30,823 nt of DNA from positions 1-30,823 of the forward strand of contig CAYJOD010000078.1 in the NCBI GenBank assembly GCA_964371655.1, read 5' to 3'. The DNA comes from CAZGSN01 sp964371655. Its GTDB lineage: Bacteria; Desulfobacterota; Binatia; HRBIN30. The position numbers and the translations under genes were made by a program. Below the pieces are notes generated by a model. That model saw nothing but the letters and a program-made list of their open reading frames with translations, did not search any database and was not told the DNA's origin. Positions 24,983 through 30,823 of this stretch are shown piece by piece (the first letter of the stretch is position 1; each line of letters opens with the position of its first letter).

Positions 24983-25110
24983 AGGGTTCGAGGGTCCTAG
25001 GGTTCAAGGGTTCAAGGGATCAAGGGCTCGGAGCCCAAGGCTCGGACCCTGGGACCCCTTGAACCCTAGGACCCTTGAACCCTCGACCCCTTGAACCCTC
25101 GATCCCTCCC
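24983..25110. repeat. P6 palindrome (GGGTTCGA words), long copy
   Basis: Left arm of repeated GGGTTCGA/GGGTCCTA/GGGTTCAA words from 24983, a centre GGCTCGGAGCCCAAGGCTCG, and a right arm of complementary CCTTGAACCC/CCTAGGACCC words to about 25107. The interior variation (TCGA, CCTA, TCAA) is mirrored between arms in part of its length, so the arms have been kept similar. Confidence 0.9.
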
Positions 25111-25120
25111 GACATTTTAC

Positions 25121-25149
25121 TTGTGCCGACAAATTCCGTGGGCTAGCTT
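25121..25149 (+). promoter_or_regulatory. Candidate promoter of the small gene at 25160
   Basis: TTGTGC (25121), a 17-bp spacer and TAGCTT (25144) stand in an AT-rich patch between the palindrome and the start codon. Transcription would begin about 4-5 bases before the ATG, giving a nearly leaderless mRNA. Boxes are weak. Confidence 0.3.
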
Positions 25150-25159
25150 GCCGCCGCCC

Positions 25160-25483
25160 ATGGCTCCGCCGCAACTTCCAAAGATGATGCTCGGTTTTGT
25201 GGTGCGGCGTTGTGCGGCGGAGGTCGGACACCACCCAACGGCGGAGGAGTTCGCGGCCTGGGCGAACAGCTACCAGGCCGGGGAACGCACGGTGAACCTC
25301 TTCGGTCGCTCGATCTCGACGCATGAAGCCAAGCTCATCTTGAAGCACCCGGAACGCCCGGTGAGCGCGCGCGCAGCGACGCCCCGCGATCCGATTGTGG
25401 CCGACGCCAGGCCCGTGCCCGGCAAGGTGACGTCGTTCGCCGAGGCCGCGGCGCGCCTGCGCCCGCGCCGGGCCAAGGCGTAG
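25160..25483 (+). CDS. Small protein of unknown function
   Basis: The 107-residue product (from ATG 25160) has a compact N-terminal part (LPKMMLGFVVRRCAAEVGHH, PTAEEFAAWANSYQAGERTV, LFGRSISTHEAKLILKHPER) that reads as a small helical domain. It is followed by a low-complexity basic tail (SFAEAAARLRPRRAKA). There is no signal peptide or membrane segment. I do not recognise the family. Codon use is GC3-rich like its neighbours, which is why I accept it. The open frame extends upstream to 25091, but that part is P6 repeat. There is no ribosome binding site; the gene stands alone between a P6 and a P1 element. Confidence 0.65.
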   Translation: MAPPQLPKMMLGFVVRRCAAEVGHHPTAEEFAAWANSYQAGERTVNLFGRSISTHEAKLILKHPERPVSARAATPRDPIVADARPVPGKVTSFAEAAARLRPRRAKA

Positions 25484-25513
25484 TCATAGAGAGACGTGCT
25501 GAGTGCTGAACGA

Positions 25514-25727
25514 CTGATGTTCAGGATCTTGCCGCGCCGCGAAGATTCTCCGGGTTTCTCAGTAAGAGGTTGAAGACAGCTCCCCTCTCCCGCATTACTT
25601 GCGGGAGAGGGTTAGGGTGAGGGAACCGCGGCGCGGATGGACACAGCAGGCGTTCAAAGAACTCGGATCCCTCACCCCCACCCTCTCCCGCGCGTAATGC
25701 GGGAGAGGGAGCGCTTCCAAACAAAGG
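25514..25727 (+). repeat. P1 double-hairpin element, copy 4
   Basis: Full-length copy: leader (TGTTCAGGATCTT, CCGCGAAGATTCTCCGGGTT TC), first hairpin (loop ATTACTT), GGTTAGGGTGAGGGAACCG, spacer GCGCGGATGGACACAGCAGG, GGATCCCTCACCCCCACCCT and second hairpin. Its right end lies 19 bp before the MutS2 ATG and it occupies nearly all of 25484-25745. Confidence 0.87.
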
Positions 25728-25745
25728 ACTGAGCGGTTCTCCCCC

Positions 25746-28073
25746 ATGCGCAATCGCGATCTAGCGGCGTTGGAGTTCGATCAAGTTCGTGAAGAGCTGG
25801 CGCGCTTCGCGGCCTCGTCTACCGCCAAGACCCGTTGCCGCGAGTTGCGGCCGAGCGCCGATCGCGCCGTGGTGCGCGGCGAGCTCGAGCGCGTCTGGCA
25901 ATGCCTGCGCTTGATCGATCAGTTCGGCAACCTTCCGCTCGGCGAATTTCCCGACATACGCGAGTCGATGCGCACGGCGACGCATGAAGGGTTCACCCTC
26001 GACGGCCCGGCACTGGCGGACATCCGCGCCGTGTTGGAGGCGGCGCAAGTCACGCGTTCGTTCCTGCGCAAGCACACGACGCAGCTCGCCGGCCTCGCCC
26101 ATCTACCCGAGCAGCTGCCGGCGCTGCCGAACATGCTGGCGACGCTGAGCCGAGCTCTCGACGACAAGGGCCAGGTCACCGACGAGGCCAGCGAAGAGCT
26201 GGCCGCCGTGCGCCGCACCGTGCGTCACCTGCGCGACAAGCTGACGCGACGGCTGGAGGAGCTGGTCAATCGTGCGTCGATGTCGGAAGTCCTGTCGGAT
26301 CGTTACGTCACCGTGCGCAACAACCGCTTTGTGGTTCCGGTGTGGAGCGCGGCGGCGCCGCAGTTCCAAGGGGTCGTGCAGGATCGCTCAATCTCCGGCG
26401 AGACGACCTTCATCGAACCGATCTTCGCGGTGGAGCTCAACAACCGCCTGCTTCTGGCGGCGAAGGAGGAGGAGTCGCTGGTGCGGCGCATCCTCGCCGA
26501 CCTGACCGAGCTCGTGCGTGGCGAGATCGGTGCGGTGGAGACGACGTTTCAGGTGCTCGTGGAGATCGACGTGCTGGCGGCGCGCGCCGGTTACGCGCAG
26601 AGCTATCGTGGCACGCAGCCGACGCTGAGCGAGGACGAGATTGTCTTGCGCGAAGCCCGCCATCCGTTGCTGTTGATCGGGACGCATGAGGTCGTGCCCA
26701 TTGATCTCCTGATGCCGCGCGGCAAGCGGGTGATGGTGATCACGGGTCCGAATACCGGAGGCAAGACGGTTGCCTTGAAGACGTTCGGCGTGCTCGCGTT
26801 GATGGCGCAGAGCGGGATGCTGGTCCCTGCGGCCGAGGGCAGCTGTCTGCCGTGCTTCGGCGGGATCTTCGCCGACGTCGGCGATGCGCAGAGCATCGAG
26901 CGCAACCTGTCGACCTTTTCGGCGCACATCGCCAACCTGAACGAGATCCTCTCGAATCGCGAAGAGCCGGTTCTGGTTCTTCTCGACGAACCGGGTGTCG
27001 GCACCGATCCGGAAGAAGGCGCCGCGCTCGGCATCGGGTTGATTCGCGTCCTGGCGCGGCGTGGCGCTCGCGTCGTGGTGAGCACGCACTACGCCCAGCT
27101 CAAGACCTTTGCGCTCAGCTCCGACATTTGCGTCAGCGCCGCCGTGGATTTCGATATCGACACCTTGGCGGCTCGTTATCGGCTCGTGTACCACTCCGTC
27201 GGCGAAAGCCTGGCTCTACCGATCGCGCGCCGACTCGGGCTCCCGGAGCCGGTGCTGCAAGAGGCGCAGGCGGCGCGCTCGGAGCAGGCGCTGGCCTTCG
27301 CCGCAGCAATGGCACGGCTCGAAGCGACGCGTCGCGAGTATGAGTCGCGAATCGGCGAAGCCAGCGAACGGGCGCGCGCCGCCGCGCACGCCGAGCACGA
27401 GGCGAATCTGTTGTTGAGCGAGCTGCGCGAGAAGAAGCGGCTGCGCTGGGTGCAGGAGCTCGAAAGCGCCCGCGCCTTCGTGCGCAACCTGCGCGAGCAG
27501 GGCCGTCAGCTCCTGGCCACGATCGAGAGCGGTGCGACGAGCCGGCGTGAGCTGCAGCGCTGGGTGCACGAGCAAGAGCAAGCCGTCGCGCAACACGAGG
27601 TCACGGAGATTGTGGAGACGCCGGTGGCGAGCGCGCCGCCGCAGATCGGCGACGACGTCGAGGTGATCGACTCCGGCATCCGCGGCACCTTGCTCGCGGT
27701 GGAAGCGGAGCGGGCGTGGATCCAGCGTGGGAGCTTGCGTTTCGAAGTCCCGGCCAGCGGTCTGCGGCGCATCGCCGCGGCGACGGCGAAGCCGATCGCG
27801 GTGCAAGTCACGGCGCCGCCTGAGGATCATCCGCACGAAATCAGCCTTCTCGGCTTGCGCGTGAAGGAAGCCCTGGAGCAGCTGGAGAGCTTCCTCGATC
27901 AGGCGGTACGCGCCGGTCCCGGCAGCGTCCGCATCGTCCACGGCCACGGCAGCGGCGCCTTACGTCGCGCCGTTGCCGAGTATCTGTCGACCGCGCACTA
28001 TTGCAGCAGCTTCCGCGCCGGCGAAGCGAGCGAGGGCGGCGGCGGCGTGACCATCGTCGAGCTCAACAGCTGA
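25746..28073 (+). CDS. mutS2: MutS2 family ATPase with C-terminal Smr domain
   Basis: The 775-residue protein lacks the mismatch-recognition domain of MutS, as expected for MutS2. Order: helical core (1-300), ABC-type ATPase with TGPNTGGKT (Lys340), ERNLSTFSAHIANL and LLDEPGVGTDPEEG (Asp414/Glu415), VVVSTHYAQLK, a charged coiled coil (about 505-610, ESRIGEASERARAAAHAEHE), a KOW/SH3-like segment (about 635-680) and an Smr domain (about 695-775). In Smr the usual LDLRG/LDLHG is replaced by SLLGLRV (700-706), while HGHGSG (732-737) is intact. Family members act on branched DNA to limit recombination or split collided ribosomes. ATG 25746 has no ribosome binding site and directly follows a P1 element. 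Confidence 0.94.
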   Translation: MRNRDLAALEFDQVREELARFAASSTAKTRCRELRPSADRAVVRGELERVWQCLRLIDQFGNLPLGEFPDIRESMRTATHEGFTLDGPALADIRAVLEAAQVTRSFLRKHTTQLAGLAHLPEQLPALPNMLATLSRALDDKGQVTDEASEELAAVRRTVRHLRDKLTRRLEELVNRASMSEVLSDRYVTVRNNRFVVPVWSAAAPQFQGVVQDRSISGETTFIEPIFAVELNNRLLLAAKEEESLVRRILADLTELVRGEIGAVETTFQVLVEIDVLAARAGYAQSYRGTQPTLSEDEIVLREARHPLLLIGTHEVVPIDLLMPRGKRVMVITGPNTGGKTVALKTFGVLALMAQSGMLVPAAEGSCLPCFGGIFADVGDAQSIERNLSTFSAHIANLNEILSNREEPVLVLLDEPGVGTDPEEGAALGIGLIRVLARRGARVVVSTHYAQLKTFALSSDICVSAAVDFDIDTLAARYRLVYHSVGESLALPIARRLGLPEPVLQEAQAARSEQALAFAAAMARLEATRREYESRIGEASERARAAAHAEHEANLLLSELREKKRLRWVQELESARAFVRNLREQGRQLLATIESGATSRRELQRWVHEQEQAVAQHEVTEIVETPVASAPPQIGDDVEVIDSGIRGTLLAVEAERAWIQRGSLRFEVPASGLRRIAAATAKPIAVQVTAPPEDHPHEISLLGLRVKEALEQLESFLDQAVRAGPGSVRIVHGHGSGALRRAVAEYLSTAHYCSSFRAGEASEGGGGVTIVELNS

Positions 28074-28136
28074 GCCCAAAGCCCTCAAGTGAAACCGCGG
28101 ATGGAAACGGAATCACGCGGATTGCCCGTGCGTAGC

Positions 28137-28404
28137 CTCAGCCGAGAAAACTCAGTTGAAACCGCCGATGCACACTGACAAACGCCAATCGTCGGCGAAA
28201 CTGATGTGGACGAGGCCGCACAAGAATATTCAGGCCGACCTTACCGATCTCCAAGTCCGCAGATGACACAGATGACGCGGATGAGTCAGAAGATCATCTG
28301 CGTCATCGGCGTCATCTGTGGATTTCCTTCCGTGGCTTCAGGACCGCATCAGCGTTCATCGGCGTCCATCTGTGGTTCAATTGTTGTTTTCGGGCTCAGA
28401 CCTC
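28137..28404. repeat. P4 palindrome copy 1 with a second palindrome nested in its centre
   Basis: Outer ends: CTCAGCCGAGAAAACTCAGT TGAAACCGCC at 28137 and the complement ending TTGTTTTCGGGCTCAG at about 28398, with GATG-rich words inside. Inner palindrome: CCGCAGATGACACAGATGAC (28257 onward) against GTCATCGGCGTCATCTGTGG (to 28322). A further partial arm (GTGAAACCGCGGATGGAAAC) lies at 28090. No gene is visible between 28074 and 29056. Confidence 0.8.
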
Positions 28405-28518
28405 CGGAGGTCGACGCGGACAGGCCAGGGAAGACCCAGGCCAATGAAGGAAGATCTAGGAGTCGAAGATTCCGCCCCGGAATTTGCCGTGACACCAAGA
28501 ATTGATCCAAGGCGAAAT

Positions 28519-28602
28519 CAACCACAGAGAACACCGAGGGCACAGAGAAGAGAATCAGAGCGTTCCTTCGGCATCTCTGTGTCCTCCGTGCCTCTGTGGT
28601 TC
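28519..28602. repeat. P5 palindrome (ACCACAGAG words)
   Basis: AACCACAGAGAACACCGAGG onward is matched by CTCTGTGTCCTCCGTGCCTC, then TGTGGTT. The sequence following (CAAAATTCGATCTCGCGGAT, then GGGGATCAGG) resembles that after the P5 copy at 12091-12160, so the repeated unit extends beyond the palindrome on one side. Confidence 0.85.
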
Positions 28603-28682
28603 AAAATTCGATCTCGCGGATCAAATTGGAATCCCGGGGATCAGGTGACCTGTTGCTGGCGAGCAACGGCCGATCTCCATCT

Positions 28683-28814
28683 GAGCCGCGACCGTGAGAG
28701 GTCGTCTCGAGACCCCCTCCACACGCGGCGCAGGCCAGCGCAGAGCCGCGACCGTGAGGGAGCGGTGATTCGTGGGATACCCAACGTGCTGGTTCTGAGA
28801 CAACCTCGTGAGAG
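28683..28814. repeat. P2 palindrome filled with a GAGCCGCGACCGTGAG repeat
   Basis: Diverged P2 arms at 28694-28714 (GTGAGAGGTCGTCTCGAGAC) and 28791-28814 (GGTTCTGAGACAACCTCGTG). GAGCCGCGACCGTGAG occurs at 28683 and again at 28743, 60 bp apart; the second copy lies inside the P2 arms and the first overlaps the left arm. Confidence 0.7.
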
Positions 28815-28880
28815 AGGGGTGCGGCGGGATTTCGACCCCTGCGAGGCCGACGCCTGGCTTTCCCTCTCAACCGGGAAAGG

Positions 28881-29060
28881 ACAGTTGAACCGCGGATGAA
28901 CGCCGATGGACACGGATGAAGCAAGAGCAGCTTGGGAAAAGTGCTGATTGGTCACTCGGTGGCTCAACACATTCGGATGCCTGCGTACCCGAGCCTAAGT
29001 ACCGGCAATCCGCGTTAATCCGTGTCCATCCGCGGTTCCAATTGATGTTTTCGGGCTCAA
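28881..29060. repeat. P4 palindrome copy 2
   Basis: ACAGTTGAACCGCGGATGAA onward (28881-28920) is matched by ATCCGTGTCCATCCGCGGTT, then CCAATTGATGTTTTCGGGCTCAA (29019-29060). The right end carries the same CCGAAAACATCAATTGG motif as copies 1 and 3. Its last bases supply the stop codon of the methyltransferase remnant on the minus strand. Confidence 0.85.
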
Positions 29061-29368
29061 CGCGTTTGGAAGATCAGGAAGTATTGGTAGGGCAAGAAAG
29101 TGGGCTCGTCGGTGAGGGCGAATCCTGCCGCTTCGAGCTCGGCGACGACTTGACCGGGCTGCAAAGCCAGGGCGCGGACCACCTCTGCCGGTTTCTGCCA
29201 CGCCGCGCGGCCGGGATCGTCAAAGACCGCCGTCCAATGTTCGACATCCGCAAACGAGTGTCGCGCCGTGGCGTCGTGCCCCGTGGCCCCGGCGTCCGAG
29301 TGTGCAGGTCGAGACTGCGCGCAGCCGAGCAGCGCCAACAGACAAGCGCACACGACCGCGCGACGCAC
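29057..29368 (-). pseudogene. Methyltransferase-like lipoprotein gene with internal deletion
   Basis: The frame from GTG 29368 encodes about 103 residues: a lipoprotein signal (VRRAVVCACLLALLGC), a conserved-looking FADVEHWTAVFDDPGRAAWQ KPAEVVRALALQPGQVVAELEAAGF stretch and FLPYQYFLIFQTR. From memory, secreted class I SAM methyltransferases contain the first half (up to PGxVVADIGAGTGY) and, about 130 residues later, the second (QVVAELEAAGF...FLPYQYFLIF). Here the two are joined at QVVAEL, and the whole SAM-binding core is missing. I infer a deletion between two similar QVVA(D/E) sites; the product cannot be an active methyltransferase. The start codon is uncertain. It is wedged between two P4 palindromes. 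Confidence 0.65.
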
Positions 29369-29478
29369 CCGGTTCGACGTCGTGGGGCTTCGGCTCGGAG
29401 CAGTAGGTGACACGCACTCGCTCAAATCACGACAAGGCGACGCCGACAACCGGGATCCCTCCGCGATGGTGCCCGCTA

Positions 29479-29815
29479 CTGAACCCGAAAACATCAGTTG
29501 AAACCGCTGATGGACGCCGATAAACACGGGTGCATACAAGGCCGGTGGGGAATGGACCTTAGATTTCGCGAAGGAATTTCTCGCGCCAAGCCGCCAAGAC
29601 CGCAAAGTTGCTTTCAGAACAAGCCCACGAGTGATGCGAATGCTCAGCGCCTTGCCTTTGCGGCTTTGCGTCTTGGCGTGAGCATCCATTTCATTTCTTA
29701 CAGCACGGTTCTCCTGCAATTTCTTGTGCGCCTCGTTGCGATCAGTTTCGGTGGTGATCAGCGGTGATCTGCCTTGATCGGTGGTTCCAACTGAGGTTTT
29801 CCGGCTGAATCATTC
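29479..29815. repeat. P4 palindrome copy 3 with a nested palindrome
   Basis: Outer ends: CTGAACCCGAAAACATCAGT TGAAACCGCTGATG (29479) and GGTGGTTCCAACTGAGGTTT TCCGGCTGAA (29780-29808). Inner: TCTCGCGCCAAGCCGCCAAG, then ACCGCAAAG (29579-29607) against CTTTGCGGCTTTGCGTCTTG, then GCGTGAGCA (29656-29684). It occupies most of the gap between the methyltransferase remnant and the tRNA; 29816-29920 shows nothing recognisable. Confidence 0.8.
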
Positions 29816-29923
29816 CTCGATCGCCACGCGTCATTGGGAAATTCCTGGGCGACTTCCCGACGCCCGCAGCCCGAGGCCTGAGGTCTGAAGCCATTCCGAG
29901 TCGCCCGAGCTCACCCCTCTGCG

Positions 29924-29952
29924 TTGACATGCCCGCACCGTTGGCCTACGTT
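29924..29952 (+). promoter_or_regulatory. Sigma-70-type promoter of tRNA-Gly
   Basis: Consensus TTGACA (29924-29929), a 17-bp spacer and TACGTT (29947-29952), placing the start point about 17 bp before the mature tRNA 5' end. Confidence 0.65.
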
Positions 29953-29975
29953 TCTCTCCTCACCACCGCGAGTCT

Positions 29976-30047
<72 letters not shown>

Positions 30048-30490
30048 TTCGCCTATCATCCTAGAATCACGAGGGTTTCAGAGCGCTGCCGGTCGCGGCA
30101 CTCTGACGTCCATCCTAGAGGGTCCGGCAGGGTTCCGGTTTGGGGGCTGGAGTTCGGCGAATGCTTTGTTGTTCTCGTGTATGTCCGGCGGGGGCAGTTT
30201 GTCCGGCGTTATTACGGGCCCTGCCGTATGCCTGACTCGCGGCTGGCAGCGATCGGTGACGTGGAACTCCGGGCTAACTCGAGGTACCTGGCCTCGTCAT
30301 CCAATCGAAGACGCAGGCGCGGAGAGATTTTCGGGCGGCGACGGCCTGCTACGCAGCCACTCGATTCGTGTTCTCTGCATCGGTGGTGAGTGCCGTTGCA
30401 CGCCGCGCCGCCGCAATCACGGCATCTAACTGTCAACAGGGATGGAAAAGGGCGAAACGAGAAAGCGCGAAGTGGAAAGCGAGAGGAGAG
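30048..30490. other. Non-coding stretch after the tRNA
   Basis: Open frames here are short, lack ribosome binding sites and have unbiased codon use, so I see no gene. The stretch carries a few short repeated words (TCCGGCG, GTCCGGC) and a purine-rich run near 30440-30492. It contains none of the palindrome families that fill every earlier gap. Its origin is unclear; a degraded island is possible. Confidence 0.5.
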
Positions 30491-30492
30491 CG

Positions 30493-30823
30493 TGTAAATC
30501 AGCATGCCGCTTTACCCCCGATCGGCGTTCAAAATTGATCCTAGCTGAGATCGGCTAGCTCATTCCGGGCATTGAACTTACATACCGCTCGCCGGGTCAA
30601 CCTTGGACGCCGATCGAAGTTGGACGCCGATTCACACCACTCCCGCTCAAGCCTGACGCCAGTGCTCAAGCCGCGCGTGCCGCTTGCAGGTGCCTGGTGT
30701 CAAAGCGGCGCACATTCGGCCGGGCGCGTCGAGATGAACGACCGACCCGCGGGCTCTGATCGAGCAACCGGATGACCGATCGGCGCACCGCGCTCGGGGC
30801 AAGATCAAGTGTCTCGCAAATCA
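30493..30823 (+). mobile_element. Possible left end of an IS21-like insertion sequence
   Basis: The segment begins TGTAAATCAGCATGCCGCTT. It holds repeated short words that could be transposase binding sites: TTGGACGCCGAT at 30603 and again at 30620 (17 bp apart), and its near-complement ATCGGCGTT at 30521. It ends with GTG TCT CGC AAA TCA (30809-30823), which could be the first codons of an IstA-type transposase (VSRKS...). The element runs out of the window, so neither transposase nor right end can be seen. Confidence 0.3.

Noticed and set aside
28137..29815. CRISPR array
   Set aside because: Repeats are inverted and diverged, with no regular 24-40 bp direct repeats and unique spacers; no cas genes are present.

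Overview
The window is GC-rich, densely coded bacterial chromosome with no plasmid or phage genes. Gene content (citrate synthase, RlmI-like methyltransferase, full-length Lhr, MutS2, HAE1-type RND pump, GMC dehydrogenase with a Tat-exported small subunit) fits a proteobacterium-like lineage such as the deltaproteobacteria or Binatota. That placement is inference; no marker gene here settles it.

Layout. 1-674: palindromes and the 3' remnant of a lost gene. 675-3822 (minus): a VOC protein, then citrate synthase followed 3 bp later by an rRNA methyltransferase. 3984-11335 (plus): a complete tripartite efflux locus (TetR regulator, lipoprotein adaptor, RND pump, TolC-like channel). 11557-12430 (minus): a YheU-family protein and a small basic protein. 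12893-17368 (plus): a giant Lhr-type helicase carrying two repeat-derived inserts. 17583-21296 (plus): a sugar-type ABC importer (ATPase, permease, binding lipoprotein). 21313-22377 (minus): a DusB-like tRNA-dihydrouridine synthase. 22703-24974 (plus): Tat small subunit plus GMC flavoprotein. 25160-25483: a small unknown gene. 25746-28073: MutS2. 28074-29975: almost only palindromic repeats around a decayed methyltransferase gene. 29976-30047: tRNA-Gly(CCC). From there to the end no chromosomal gene is visible; the last 330 bp may be the left end of an IS21-like element.

The most striking property is the intergenic DNA. Nearly every gap holds a long imperfect palindrome, belonging to several unrelated sequence families. 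For reference: P1 = paired hairpins with CTCTCCCGC arms; P2 = arms like GAGGTTGTCTCA; P3 = arms GGAGTGCGGGAGC / GGTGGCAAGCCACCGCACTCC type; P4 = ends CCGAAAACATCAGTTGAAACC followed by short-period GATG-rich words; P5 = arms ACCACAGAG or CACCGCAGAGACG; P6 = palindromes whose arms are short tandem words (gggttcga, gtatctc, ggtttcc, ggggctgg). Several are nested, one palindrome sitting at the centre of another, and P2 is seen both empty (6-nt loop) and filled. Some have entered reading frames: two segments of the helicase, the leader of the binding lipoprotein and the tail of the dihydrouridine synthase are repeat-encoded. Three full P1 copies and one truncated copy lie in the same orientation 17-57 bp before start codons.
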